Positions 33,096 through 45,200 of a DNA stretch of 64,000 nucleotides are shown one piece after another. Made by a program: the position numbers and the translations under genes. The stretch comes from Margaritifera margaritifera (Eukaryota > Mollusca > Bivalvia > Unionida > Margaritiferidae). The stretch spans positions 2,007,001-2,071,000 of the forward strand of contig JAQPZY010001405.1 in assembly GCA_029931535.1 (NCBI GenBank), in the 5' to 3' direction. The notes under the pieces are model-generated. The model had not been told where the DNA came from. It saw only the letters and a list, made by a program, of their open reading frames with translations, and did not search any database. Positions within the stretch are counted from its first letter, which is position 1. Every line of letters starts with the position of its first letter.

Positions 33096-33780
33096 AACTT
33101 ATTTTGACTATAGACTTGTCTCTATCATAGCGGTAGGGAAGGAATACTGGATAGGTAGGAATATCTTTACATGAACCATTCCCTAGTTTGATAGACTTTT
33201 TGAAAGTGTGTTGAAATGGGGATAAGTCTTGCATTTTAGGATTTGAAGATGTTATTGGTGGTTTTACTATTAGAAATAGATTTTTACCAGCAAAACATAA
33301 TGCATTAATTGTATGTAAAAAAAACTTCACCAATTAAGTTAATTAAGGACAGTTTCTATAAACCCTAGGGTGATTAAAGACAGTTTTTAATGCACACTTA
33401 GTGTGGAAAATTTAATTCTAGAAGCATATCATCTTACAAATTTTAATTATTTATAACTGCATTTATGCTGTCCCATAAGCTGACTTGTCAATCTTCCAAA
33501 CAGAATAACTAGAAAATTGCACAATTTTCAGTAGGCCACACCTTTAGTAACAGGTTATCAGACAAAGAAGGTGAGGATCATTGAAATTAATTGCTCCCCC
33601 TTTCCCAAAGGTCCCCGTCTCACCAATTAGCATGGTAATCTACAAGTAATCTCCATCAAATTTTCAATTCAAATGTGGCACTTAATGCTGTAAGCTTGTT
33701 AACATAATTTTATTCAGATTATTAGGGTCCTGCTCATTGAAGTCGGTGGAGCTCTATTGTCATCACGTTTTCCATATCAC
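33096..33780. other. No recognised feature
   Basis: AT-rich sequence. A 39-base pseudo-exon (acceptor CACAATTTTCAG, donor AAG|GTGAGG at about 33575) is too short to support. Confidence 0.35.
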
Positions 33781-34345
33781 ATTTTCCATACATCTGTCGG
33801 GGCAGGCCCTGTGTGTCTGTCCATTTATATGTCAGCAATTTGGTTTTTAATGATCATTAAGATGAATTGTGACTACTGATGGTGTGTTCCCCCCCCCCCC
33901 CCCCAATCTTTCATTTCTGTAGCTTAACTTCCCAAGGATTGTTGGACTGTAACCATATTTGGCATGCAGCTCTATATTGATGAGACCTTCAATGGCTTCG
34001 ATTTCCAGCATTCCACAATGTCATTTACATGAGTTATGCCCCCTTGAAGACATCCTCCTGACTTGGGTTTCCACAGCATAACGTGACGAAGGGTTTGTTG
34101 TATTCCAACAAAAGTTTGGTATTCAGTTTTAAATGAGCTGGACTTGCAGCATTCCATGACGGCATTTGAAAGAGTTATGTCCCCTGATTGCCTTTTCTCC
34201 TGACTTTTGTTTCTGCAGCATAACTTAACCAAAGATGGTTGCATTTCAAACAAATTTGGTATGTGGCTTTATATTGATGAGACCTTGAACGAGTTTGATT
34301 TACAGCATTCCATGACATCATTTACAGGAGTTATAGCCCCTGGTA
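33781..34345. repeat. Dispersed repeat with AGTTATGCCCCT-type units
   Basis: Three diverged units carry TTGATGAGACCTTGAA, TTTCCAGCATTCCATGAC, CATTTACAGGAGTTATGCCC and CTGACTTTTGTTTCTGCAGC. A C tract lies at 33889-33904. The layout matches a mollusc dispersed family; not coding. Confidence 0.55.
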
Positions 34346-35790
34346 TATTTAATGGGAAAATAAGAAAATTATTGTTGGAAACTTAAATTGTGCTGTGAAG
34401 AATGGAAAGAAGTGTAGTTATGCATGCAGTTAATAATGTTGGCATTATGTTGCCCTCAACAAGCATGATGGATAAAGCCATCATCACTGTGAACCACTGG
34501 CAAAGATCTATTGCACTCTCTTGTCATGAGAGACTTTATGGATTTGTACATGTTCTTTCATGAAAACTACCTAGGTGTCAGTTTTCTCTGTTTGATAGTT
34601 CTTGGGCTGGGACAAACAACTGTTAAACTTATGTTAATGCTAGCAGTTGCCAAAATCATCAAAGACAGCTCAAATAATTAAATGGTAAATCATTCAAATC
34701 TTTATAAAATCTCATTTATAGGCTTGTGCAGTTGACTGCTGACTTTTGCCTTGATGTTGCTGACATCCAATAGTGTAAATATTTTTGAAGTTGTATAAAT
34801 GATATATGTAGCTAAGATTCTATAATAAAAAAAGTTAGTAGAAATGCCTAATTATTAATTTGACACAAAATTTGAGGAGAATCATTAAAGAAGCGGATAG
34901 TAAATATGGGACAATGGCTTTTGAATAAGGAGTAAGGTCTGGGTTGGAAATTTCATAGTGCAGTCATTTTCTGGCACACTAGGTAATCCAGCCTGTCATT
35001 ATTTGTCATGGTAAAATTTGGTAACTACTTTGGAAACTCTAATGCCATCCTAGTAAAACAGGAAATTACATAATGCTTCACAGGTGACTGACAATCTGAT
35101 AGGTCAACAATCCATTTGGATCACCAGTAAACTTAAAATGATAGATAGATGTTGATACATCAGATAGCAAGCCACTTTATAAGGTTTGATACAGTTGGTT
35201 GCATTTCAATCCTGAAATGTTCAGCAATTGGTAATTTATCTACATTTGTTGGATATTTTCTATTATATATAATTACCAACTTTTCTTCATTACAACAACC
35301 TAAAAATTGTCAATTTTTCACTCTAAAATCCCATTCACAATTTCTTGGTCAATCCTATGGATCATTCTTTGAATGTATGCCAATAGATGCCAATATCTGC
35401 CATTCATACCACATTGTCTACTTATGAAGCAAGGATTGGCAGAGAAGTTGCAGATGTATAAAACTATTTTTTCGTTCCTGCTCAACTAATCATGTGGTTA
35501 ATCCAGTTGTAGAAATGGCTGAGTTGGTCTGAACAGATTGCGGGCTTTTGTCCGCAAAGAAATTTCTGGCGAACAAAATGTATGATTTTTCTGCAAATTA
35601 ATATGCTGAAACATATATCTGAGGCTTATTTTTGTTTCACAGAAATAGCCATAATGGTGTCAGTGTCAAAAATCCATTAAAATTTTCTTAAAGTTTGGTT
35701 CACATTGATTCTGTTTTTTTTAAAAAAAGAACAACAATAAGAGCATACAATGTAAGTACAATGTATATGTAATTCTCATCCAACCTCAGG
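34346..35790. other. No recognised feature
   Basis: AT-rich, single-copy-looking sequence without a supported gene or repeat. Confidence 0.4.
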
Positions 35791-36010
35791 TACCGTATAT
35801 ACTTGTGTATAAAGTTTGTCCAAATGCAAACAACATAGATCCTGACCTGCTGTCACATAATGCACTGATAGATCAGGGTTTATGTGGTTGTTCTACTGAT
35901 TAGTCCTTACAAACTGCATAGACCCAGATCTGCCGGCGCATTATTCGATGGCAGATCTGGGTCTATGCAGTTTGCAGTTGGTATTGGATTATACGCAAGT
36001 ATATACAGTA
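35791..36010 (-). mobile_element. Double-hairpin MITE copy 9
   Basis: It starts TACCGTATATACTTGTGTAT and ends TATACGCAAGTATATACAGTA. Hairpin B (CATAGATCCTGACCTGCTGT / AGATCAGGGTTTATG) precedes the linker CTACTGATTAGTCCTTAC and a nearly perfect hairpin A (CATAGACCCAGATCTGCC / GGCAGATCTGGGTCTATG). TA lies at both edges. Confidence 0.9.
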
Positions 36011-37314
36011 GATGTTTTAGGTATTTTTTGTTATCTTTTAATTTTTACAGTGCAGCATGAAACTAATAAAAACAAAGTTAATATTTTATAGTCAGTGCTT
36101 GGTCAGTCATTGTAATTTATTTGAAGATTTACATTTTATTTGTTAACAGAAAGTATGAAGAAAAGTTAAAAAGTGTAAAGAATTTCCACAGAGATTAAAA
36201 TCAGGGGAATAAAGTCTGTAAAATTGTCAATTGTGATGTAAATCTGCAGACTTTGTGAAAAATCCACTGCTTGCAGAAAAATCCATGTACGGTCACCAGA
36301 ATATATACTGTATCCAGGTAAATCTGGAATTAAACTGACATTTATTAAAATTCATTTGGGGATTAGAACTCAACTGATTTTAAAATAATTTAGTTTTCAC
36401 TCAAAATACAAGTAATCAAGTAAAATAAGTAAAACCTCTCCTTGTCTAGATATGATAAAGGAGCCCCTACCAATATGTTTGTGATCTATGAAAATGTTAA
36501 TTAGCGTAAAAGACACCGGTGCAGAGTGCTTGAAATGGTCCACATCTGGTCAATGATATCACCTACTATAACTGCATGTGCAGTATTGAATGAGAGGAAA
36601 GGGGTATGGCACTTTGCCAGATTAATAAAAGGTACAGATTTGTAAAGGTGGAGTATAACTTTTAACCTTAGAAATATTAGGGCTCTGGGTTGGGATTGGG
36701 AAGTGAGAGGTATACAAAATATTTGGATATTGATTTACACTAAAAGATATCAATACCGAAATCCCTTGGGACTAAATTAAAATTTTCAGTTTATAAACTG
36801 TTCATTTTCATGGGGAGTTTAGTTGATTATGGTTAATCTTGAAAGGTTTCACTGTATTATCCAGAGATTACAGACTTTTTGGTGAAATTATTATATATCT
36901 CAGACTGTTTTATAAAGTTGAAAATGGCACCTGATCGATTGTTTACAACTTGTGCCATAGACTACTCTGATGACTTTTTGTCTTTTAGAAGCAAACAAGC
37001 TACACGTAGATATTTTTGAGAAATATACCGATTTTCATCGTAGTTGCTGAAATACAGATGGATAAATCAAGAATGTAAATATTTTTAATGTTTAAAATTA
37101 CATCATTAAATTTGTGAAACCTTGCATTTAAGGCTTAATTTTCTTTTCAATATTTTTTGTAGTAATGGGATAAATCACGGATAAAAAATACCATGAAAAT
37201 TAAGAGTGTGCTGATTCTGTCAATTATTTCTACCAAGTTTCTTATTGACTTTCTAGAAGTTCAGGGTGTCTTCCTTATACGTGGACAAAAGTGGCAAATT
37301 TTGTGTGGTTAGCC

Positions 37315-37316
<2 letters not shown>
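36011..37316. other. No recognised feature
   Basis: AT-rich sequence without supported features. Confidence 0.4.

Positions 37317-37317
<1 letters not shown>

Positions 37318-37358
<41 letters not shown>
37318..37358. repeat. (TAA)n microsatellite
   Basis: About 13 uninterrupted TAA units. Confidence 0.95.
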
Positions 37359-37359
<1 letters not shown>

Positions 37360-38645
37360 AGACTTTATTTAATGAGGGTAACTCAGTTAGATACATAACA
37401 AAACTAATCTACCTTGAGGCCCTCAGCATTGACCATTGTATAATGAATGGGGTGGGGGTGGGGGTGCAATACTCGTTTTGTTATCACATTGGGAATAATT
37501 GTCAATAAAGAGCTTTTTCTAATGAAGTTGTTTGCTTTTTTGTATAAAATACCTTTATTTTCAAGATACCCAACCTCTGAAAGATCGTTAACAACATTAC
37601 TTCAGGAGATTTCAACCACCATCACGTGTATGCAAAAACAATGTGTATTATTTACTGCTTTTTGTTGTTGTTGATTCACAATAAAACAAAATTCCTTTTT
37701 TTCAAAAACCAGGGACATTTATTTCGTGAAACAACCATCATTATCGTAACTCTATTTTTTAATAATTGTTCTATTAGTAAAATATTGATGATGTCATTTA
37801 ATTGCAAGTAATAGTTGAACTTCTTCTCACCCTTGAGGAAATCTCTTAGTGTCAATTCAGGAATTTTAAGTTCACTCTAAACTTTTTACTCACCAAGTAC
37901 TCGTTTCACTTGGTTGCCTTGCTATCTCTGATCATATTTGTGAATAAGTAGGCTAATTTAACGTAGTTTGATTATATTACTGTAATGAGTTGACCTGACA
38001 CACGACCGTGACCGCTAAATCTTACGCAGGTAGGATTTGCATGCCTTCTAACTTTTCTTTTATTCTACCCCCATTATTTGATTTGATACAAAAGATGTAA
38101 TTATTGGGATAATACAAAGCAGGTCTACTTTTAACTGAGTGTAACAATAGAACAAATACTTGTGCAAGTTGGAGATCAAAACACAGTCCGCACTAAATTA
38201 GGTTCTCACGGAAACACTCGCAGACATAGCTGTGACAATAGATTGACATTTTTCACATTTGACCACAAGAGTGCATATTGCATTTATAATGAATACACTG
38301 AAACCAAATTAAAAGATATAACTAAAATATGAATTTCACTTGATAAAACTTATTTAATTGGTATTTACTTCTTAAAGTGTTGTCACCAATAGGCATTAGT
38401 GACATTTTCATTGATTGAAATTTCATCCAGTATTGTTATTTACAGTGTACCAAGAATGTTGTATGGAAAGAAAATTTATATATGAAGGTTTTGTTTACCA
38501 ATTTTTATCGTGATTTTCTTCACGTTCAATAAATAGGGGCCAATTTTGGAGGTATTTTCTACTTTTAAAAAATGGGATCCATGCCAGACACCACATAATA
38601 AGCGGGTCCAGGAGTTATTGGGTGTGATTTATCAAGGGAGTGGTG
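37359..38645. other. No recognised feature
   Basis: AT-rich sequence; G-rich GGGGTGGGGGTGGGGGTG at about 37450-37467 is the only low-complexity tract noted. Confidence 0.4.
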
Positions 38646-38827
38646 TACCCTGATCTGCCATCGCATAATGTTCCGGCAGATCAGGTCTATGTTGTTTTTG
38701 TTCTACTGATTATTCCTAACAAACTGCAGAAGCCCATATCTGCCAGTGCATTACCCAGTATGTGATGGCAGATCTGGGTCTATGCAGTTTGCAGTCGAAC
38801 CCAACTTATAAGCAATTATATATGGTA
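38646..38827 (-). mobile_element. Double-hairpin MITE copy 10 (one end lost)
   Basis: It begins inside hairpin B (TACCCTGATCTGCCATCGCA / GGCAGATCAGGTCTATG) with no left terminus. The linker CTACTGATTATTCCTAAC, hairpin A with a 10-base loop insertion (CATTACCCAGTATGTGATGG), and a right end TATATGGTA follow. Confidence 0.85.
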
Positions 38828-39156
38828 TACAGCTTACAGTCAAATCTGATTGGTTGACTTAGGATGTTCACTTTTGTAAATCAGTGCTTACATTATTAGA
38901 TCATTGATATGACATCACTTTTTACCTTGGCATATTGTAGTTCTATGACCTTTGGGGGAGATTGGACCTAAAATGACAAGGTTGCAACTTTTGTATCTTA
39001 TTAAATAACAAAGAACTAAAATACTTTGTGCAGTTTTAATAATCACAACAACATTTATGTGAAAAATGATAAAATCAGTGAAAAGTACATAAGAATGTGG
39101 GAAATCGTTTGTGATTCACAACCTGCTGTAAGTCCACCATTGAGATTTTCTGTTGC

Positions 39157-39376
39157 AGAAAATCGATGTGATGTCAATAATTGTGTCATATTGAAAAATT
39201 CACTAATTTTCTGTCCAGAAAATCGATGTGATCTTAATAATTGTGTCATGTGATCTCAATAATTGTGTCATGTGATCTCAATGATTGTGTCATGTGATCT
39301 CAATGATTGTGTCATACTTAAAAAATTACCTCATTTTCTCTTGCAAACAAATTTATGTGATCTCATTAATTGTGTC
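39157..39376. repeat. 22-bp tandem repeat inside a larger duplication
   Basis: Units of CATGTGATCTCAATGATTGTGT are repeated about four times at 39225-39312. Larger segments with AAAATCGATGTGATGTCAAT / AAAATCGATGTGATCTTAAT are spaced about 65 bp apart, and a diverged copy sits near 39353-39376. Confidence 0.75.
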
Positions 39377-39599
39377 CACTTACCAACATACCCTTTTCTT
39401 TGTGTATTTGGTAAGAAAAGTCTATGATTTTCAACCTGTTCAAATTTGTTTATTTTTAAATACTTACTCGGCTATTATTTTATGGACAATTGGTGATTGT
39501 AATTTTTCCCATGCTGTTTCGAGTGATGATACTTACATGGGAATAATATGTTCAGCTTAAAGCACTGCTAGAAACTGCACACGAACCTATAATTATATG

Positions 39600-40200
39600 C
39601 CTGCATAAGGTGGAGTGTGTTATGCTGTGATGTTGTCCATCTGTCTGTCTGTCCATCCAGCCATCTTGTGCACAGTAACTCAAGTTCTCCACCATCTACA
39701 GTTACCAGACTTTATGGATGGCTTGCACTTGGAGTAAGGAAGAAGCCTATCAATTTTGGGGAAGACGGATGGTTTCTTTAAAAAAAATTAGGTTCTCAAC
39801 TATGTACCTCCATTGAAGTTTGTTGCTGACTTGTATGTTAAGTAAGAAAGAAGCGTATTAATTTTTGTGTCAAAAGATCAAAGGTCAAGGTCATTGTGAA
39901 CCTTGACCAAAGTTCGGTGAGGACTTGCACTTCTATGAAAGAGGCCTGTTCAGTTTGGGGTCAAAAGGTCAAAGGTGAATATAATTGTGGCTCAGAGAAA
40001 AATGGGGTTCTGCAGAATAACTTTTGTTCTAAAGTAAGCTCCTTGACCAAACTTTATAGATCGCTTGTAAAAAAGAAACCGATAGAATCTGGGGTCTGAA
40101 CATAAGAGGTCACAGTAATGGTAAGTCCAATAATTCAAGACCACATTGACCAAAGGTTCAGGTCACTGAGACACATTGGTCAGTAATCTCCAAAATCAAC
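39600..40200 (+). repeat. Mollusc-type dispersed repeat (AAGGTCA family)
   Basis: It opens with a GTCCATCTGTCTGTCTGTCC run, then GTAACTCAAGTTCTCCACCA, TTACCAGACTTTATGGATGG, GGTCAAAAGGTCAAAGGTGA and TTGACCAAACTTTATAGATC. The same order recurs at 56465. It is non-coding; TCAAAGGTCAAGGTCA at 39888-39903 is noted separately. Confidence 0.65.
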
Positions 40201-40230
40201 CATACCCTGCTAGTACATACATTGAGGACC

Positions 40231-40402
40231 ATTATAATCTGAGTCCAAATGCAAACCACATAGACCCTGATCTGCCATTGCATAATGCGCCGACAGATCA
40301 GGGTCTTTGTTGTTTGTTCTGCTGATTAGTCCTTACAAACTGCATAGACCCAGATCTGCCGGCACATTATGCAGTTTGTTGTTGGTTTATAAGTATATAC
40401 GG

Positions 40403-40404
<2 letters not shown>
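40231..40404 (-). mobile_element. Double-hairpin MITE copy 11 (hairpin A truncated)
   Basis: Hairpin B is nearly perfect (CATAGACCCTGATCTGCC / CAGATCAGGGTCTTTG). The linker CTGCTGATTAGTCCTTAC is intact. Hairpin A lacks most of its return arm (GGCACATTATGCAGTTTG). The right end TATATACGGTA merges into a TA microsatellite. Confidence 0.85.

Positions 40405-40454
<50 letters not shown>
40404..40454. repeat. (TA)n microsatellite at a MITE end
   Basis: About 25 TA units directly follow the TATATACGGTA terminus of MITE copy 11, which may have seeded the expansion. Confidence 0.95.
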
Positions 40455-40456
<2 letters not shown>

Positions 40457-40792
40457 TGTCAAAATGACATACTAGCCGTACACTGTCATGCCATAATATC
40501 CGTGTACTTATATATATATATATGGTTTGAGAGCCAACATTCTTTGCCTGGTCTTTTGACATTTCTATAATGTCATGTTGTGGTATATTCAAATGTGCAA
40601 GTCATCCTTGTTGTGGATTGGAGGTTATATTTAAATGCTTTATCAGAAACAACCCCAATTTTCAGTTTACCTTAATTTTGATAACCTAAGTACCTTTTCA
40701 ATCTGTTAACAGTCCTCTGTATCATGATATGATACTTGAGAAGTCTAAAAGATTGTATACTGTTCTTGACACACTGAACTTGTATAGATCTT

Positions 40793-41632
40793 GTCAAAAT
40801 GACATACCAGCCGTACACTGTCATGCCAAATATCTGTGTACCTCATTATGTACTGTATACAGTACTCATTACGTTGTTCATAGGAGACACAGAGTATATG
40901 CCTGTATTGTGAGACCACTGCCATGCCAAAGTACCTGTATACCTCATTACATACTGTATACAGTACTCATTACGTTGTTCATAGGAGATATAGAGTATAT
41001 GGCTGTATAGTGAGACCACTGCCATGCCATAGTACCTGTATACCTCATTACATACTGTATACAGTACTCATTACGTTGTTCATAGGAGATATAGAGTATA
41101 TGGCTGTATAGTGAGACCACTGCCATGCCATAGTACCTGTATACCTCATTACATACTGTATACAGTACTCATTACGTTGTTCATAGGAGACACAGAGTAT
41201 ATGGCTGTATTGTGAGACCACTGCCATGCCAAAGTACCTGTATACCTCATTACATACTGTATACAGTACTCATTACGTTGTTCATAGGAGACACAGAGTA
41301 TATGGCTGTATTGTGAGACCACTGCCATGCCAAAGTACCTGTATACCTCATTACATACTGTATACAATACTCGTTATAATGTTGTTCATGGGAGATGTAG
41401 AATATAACGGTTTATAGTAAGACCAGTCATGCTATAATACTTGTATGACATACTGTATACAGTACTCATAATGCTGTTGATGTGAGATATAGAGTATACT
41501 ACCACCTTATAGTGAGACCACTGTAATTCCATAATACCCATATATCTCATTACATACTGTATACAGTATTCGTAACATACCGGTAATGCTGTTTATGGGA
41601 GATGTAGAGTATAACGCCTTGTAGTGAGACTG
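40793..41632. repeat. 101-bp tandem repeat, about 8 units
   Basis: Each unit carries GCCATGCCAAAGTACCTGTA, CTCATTACATACTGTATACAG, CGTTGTTCATAGGAGA and GAGTATATGGCTGTATTGTG. GCCATGCC starts near 40920, 41021, 41122, 41223 and 41324, giving a 101-bp period. Inner units are nearly identical and outer ones diverged. Each contains the perfect palindrome TACTGTATACAGTA. A fragment of the first unit also lies at 40455-40508, beyond the TA tract. Confidence 0.9.
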
Positions 41633-42062
41633 TCTTATAATGGGAGTCATTGTTTTGATGAAGTTTATGGTTATGAAATAAAAGTTAAATTCATAACTAT
41701 GTACATTTATTTGATTTAATTTCAAACTAACTTGCATGCAAAACTAAAATTTTCTGAAGATATAGTCCTTCCAGAATCATCAGTAAAAATTGTAAGGTAA
41801 AAATCCTCCAATGTAATTGTTCAACTTGTAAGATTTGCAGATGAAAATAAAAGGAGAGGTAACCATATGTAGCTGAGTGTTGTCGATTTATAATGTAAAC
41901 TTTTGAATTATGGTATAACCTAATGAAAGGAAATTTTCATTTTGGAAAGAAATTGTACATTTTACAGATCGTGCTGAATTTGTGAATTGTTAACTGACAG
42001 TCACCTCTATGAAGTAGATGAGGGCTATTGTGCTTGCTATCTCTGGTGTCAGCATCCACGCA
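41633..42062. other. No recognised feature
   Basis: AT-rich sequence between the 101-bp array and MITE copy 12. Confidence 0.4.
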
Positions 42063-42261
42063 TACCATATATACTCGCGTATAATCCAGATTCAAATGCA
42101 AATAACATAATGCGTGGGCAGATCAGGGTCTATGTTGTTTGTTCTACTGATTAGTACATACAAACTGCATAGACCCAGATTTGCTGGTGCATTATGCGAT
42201 GGCAGTTCTGGGTCTATGCAGTTTGCAGTTGGTATCGGCTTATATGCGAGTATATACGGTA
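42063..42261 (-). mobile_element. Double-hairpin MITE copy 12 (hairpin B truncated)
   Basis: The termini are excellent: TACCATATATACTCGCGTAT and ATATGCGAGTATATACGGTA. Hairpin B lost most of its left arm (AAATAACATAATGCGTGGG, then CAGATCAGGGTCTATG). The linker CTACTGATTAGTACATAC is followed by hairpin A with two mismatches (CATAGACCCAGATTTGCTGG / GGCAGTTCTGGGTCTATG). Confidence 0.9.
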
Positions 42262-44772
42262 TAAAAGGATTTTATATATAGCCTCACTGCATTTTAGCCA
42301 TTCTTTCTTCTTAGGTCTTAGGCAACAGTTTGAAATGGCTTTCATAGCACCTACCTAACTTTGTACATGTACATTAGTTGTATATTCTTGGTTAAGTTTT
42401 TGTATTTAGCTCAGGTTTTTTACACACTGTATGCATGCTGTTATAACTGGAATCATGGAACTTGGTGAGGAGATGCATCTTGACGAGTACTACATCGTCA
42501 TCACAAATATAAGTCACCATGACCAATATTTCATGATTCACTATCTTTGGTTCAATTTTGTGTTTCATCCTGTAGAATCAGGCTATTAGGAGTGGACACT
42601 AATAATAGCTTCTGGAGCAGATTTTAAGAACAATGATTTTTATTTTTTATTTTTTTAAAATAAACAACAGCAAAAATTAATGTTTTTTTTGATCAACTCA
42701 ATATAGTACGTCTACTTTGATATCAAAGAAAATAATGTTCATTTTTTATGGTTTGGTCTTTTATGCCTAGTTACAGTCACTGGGGCCAACATTTCATAAT
42801 CAAAATGACTTTATTATGCATTTATTCTCTGCATGATAATTAATGTTTACAATGACTACTGGAGATACTGAAAGTTAGAGGTGACTTATGTAATTGTTGA
42901 TTACATTCTAGTTTAGCCAGCCCTCTTACTCTGGTTACACTATTGAAGGCCAGGTGATTGCTGGGCTATCCTTGTTACTAAAAATAGAACTCTACCCCAT
43001 AATCAATATATATTGTACAAGTTTCAAATGGCTGCAAGTTTACAATTGCAGGCTTTTACTGGTTTAGTTTTTGGGTAAAATATGCTAGACACCAGTTTCA
43101 GTATTACTATTGGGTAAGTATTCATGTAAAACCAAGGGATAGAGCAGGGGAAAATGCATATATTGCCACGAAAGCATTGAATGTATTTTGGTGAAACATA
43201 AAATTAACTAATCATAATTCAGTTAATGTTTGAAAATATGAGATTCATAGTTACTAATGGAATTATAACTGTTGAACCATGTGGTATTTTTCACTCATGG
43301 CCTATACCTTAGAAAAAATAACATCAATAAAATACTTTGCTTGACGTTTTTATCCATGCTTGCAATACCACGCATTTACATAACAAGCTTACTATGCACC
43401 TCTATTCCCCTTGGAGAGCCCCTAAAACTTTTCTCATTCATACATTTGCTGATAGTTTCTTGGTTAAATCTTGATGAATACAACCACAGCCACGAAAGGC
43501 TCATATTTAGGGTTTTCATAAGTAGTCATTGAGTTTAGAAATTGTTAAGTGATTATAATTGTTTATTTAAGTGAGGCAATTGTGTCCATTTCCTTAAACT
43601 AACATGATAAATTAGAATACAACATTGATTTGGGCTTTTTGTTTCCTGAATATTATTTTTTGTTTTTAAATGGGAATTTCATTGCTTTGGGTATTTTATT
43701 TAACTCTACAGCTTTTTTCCTCCCCTAACAGAACCTCTACATGTTAAAAACCTTTATTACTTTTTTGCATACTCTACTGAGTAAGTGGGTCAAACACATG
43801 GGTCATATGACACCACTAAAAATAGTGCCAGATTTCATTCATAAAACTACCTGGTGACTGGGAGAGGTGGAGCCAGAAAATATTATGTAGATGAGCTCAT
43901 TTCAGATTGGGTGATTGCTTGTGATTGAGGTGTATGGCCTTCGGTGGCCTTACTTGGGTTTCATTCATGAGTAGCTAGCTGTGCAGAATTGGAGGGAACT
44001 AGTTTTCCCAGGGTAGTAAATGCGACTCCATTCATAAACCACTAGTTCACCACCTGATTTTGTACAATACCTAAGTTTGTGCCAGATTTTGTTTGTGAAG
44101 ATAAAGTTTATGAATTAACATAGACTATGTTCACCACTTGACAAGGTGTACTTGACCTGTGTATGACTTTGTTAAACAAAAAAGAGAAGAGTGATTTCAC
44201 GAAGGAGCACATATATACTTTGTGGAGTTGAGTAGACCAAGTTTTCTTATCTTACTGCAGTGCCATGACTGGAGAACAGAGGATTAACAGAGATTAAGCT
44301 ATCTGCTTGTATTAGGCTTAAAACACATGCTGACTAGCCAAACTTGACATTGTGTGTATATAATCATTAGGTCGTTTAGAAAAGAAAACCTTCACCACTT
44401 GACAAATACATCCTGGACATTAAATTGTATAAGTCAATATTTGCCTTGACCAGGCAAGTTAGACCTGACACATTAGGCTGGGATAAAGTGAGTCCCTAGG
44501 ATACAGAAAAGTGTTAATGCACTTAGTTGAAGGTGGTTTGGCCATTAAGGAAGAAAGGGATCAACAAGAGAGTGACCATAAGCTGATAAGCTAACTGACC
44601 AATGGGTGTGACTGCTAGACTGTACAGATTGACCACATGTGAGAAATGCAAATAGGGTTAGGAGTTTAAATGGCCTATGCAGTTTAAATCACATCACTTG
44701 TCAGGTTTATGTGGAAGGCTGAAGGTAACCTTTTTTGCAGATGTTCAATCTTGTCATGTCTTTTTCCTACAG
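42262..44772. other. No recognised gene
   Basis: AT-rich sequence with no array, SINE or MITE that I recognise. It would be intron or 5' flank if the candidate exons at 44773 and 45036 are real. Confidence 0.4.
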
Positions 44773-44833
44773 ACTAGGCATTTTGTTTCTGTGACTTTTG
44801 AATACTGGAAAGAAGTACTTGCTAGAGAACACT
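44773..44833 (+). CDS. Candidate internal exon, phase-matched to 45036-45200
   Basis: The acceptor CATGTCTTTTTCCTACAG is strong. The 61-nt segment reads TRHFVSVTFEYWKEVLAREH plus one base, and the donor is ACT|GTATGTG. The extra base at its end fits the two bases that open the candidate at 45036, across a 202-bp intron. If the donor were ignored, the frame would run nine more residues to a stop at 44862. The peptide is not recognised. Confidence 0.3.
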
Positions 44834-45035
44834 GTATGTGTGTATTGGAAGAAAAAATATAAGGAAGTTTATTTTGCAACTGAAATTTGAACATTCTGAG
44901 GTTAATGTGGCAAACTGTATGTTTTTGATACGTGCACTCAAGGAAAACGGCTGTAACTTTATATCAAGTTTTTGGCAAATACTTAAGTTTTCAATACAAT
45001 TTGGATAATACATTCCATTCATTAACATTTATAAG

Positions 45036-45200
45036 ACTTGGAAATGATCGACATGATTGCACCGGCACCACTAAATCTCAAGACAAGTCCAACACCCATG
45101 CGGAGGAGTTGTCATTTCCAAAGTGCATGGCACACACAAGGCAGACAGTTGTCAGTACCCTCACCACATAGAGTATCTTCTCCTTTTCACGGAGCTGGGG
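45036..45200 (+). CDS. Candidate internal exon, Ser/Pro-rich segment
   Basis: A 165-nt segment begins after an AG acceptor (CATTAACATTTATAAG, with a branch-point-like CATTAAC). It ends at a consensus donor (GGGG|GTAAGG). It encodes 54 residues without a stop, phase 1 at both ends. The peptide is Ser/Pro/Arg-rich and probably disordered (for example NLKTSPTPMRRSCHFQ, RQLSVPSPHRVSSP). GC content is visibly higher than the flanks. This is the best single coding candidate in the window, although the minus strand is also open over part of it. No domain or family is recognised. Confidence 0.38.

Noticed and set aside
45150..45200. Minus-strand exon reading YPYPQLREKEKILYV with a GTGAGG donor.
   Set aside because: The opposite strand offers a longer open segment (165 nt) with a consensus GTAAGG donor, so the plus strand reading is preferred, though not proven.
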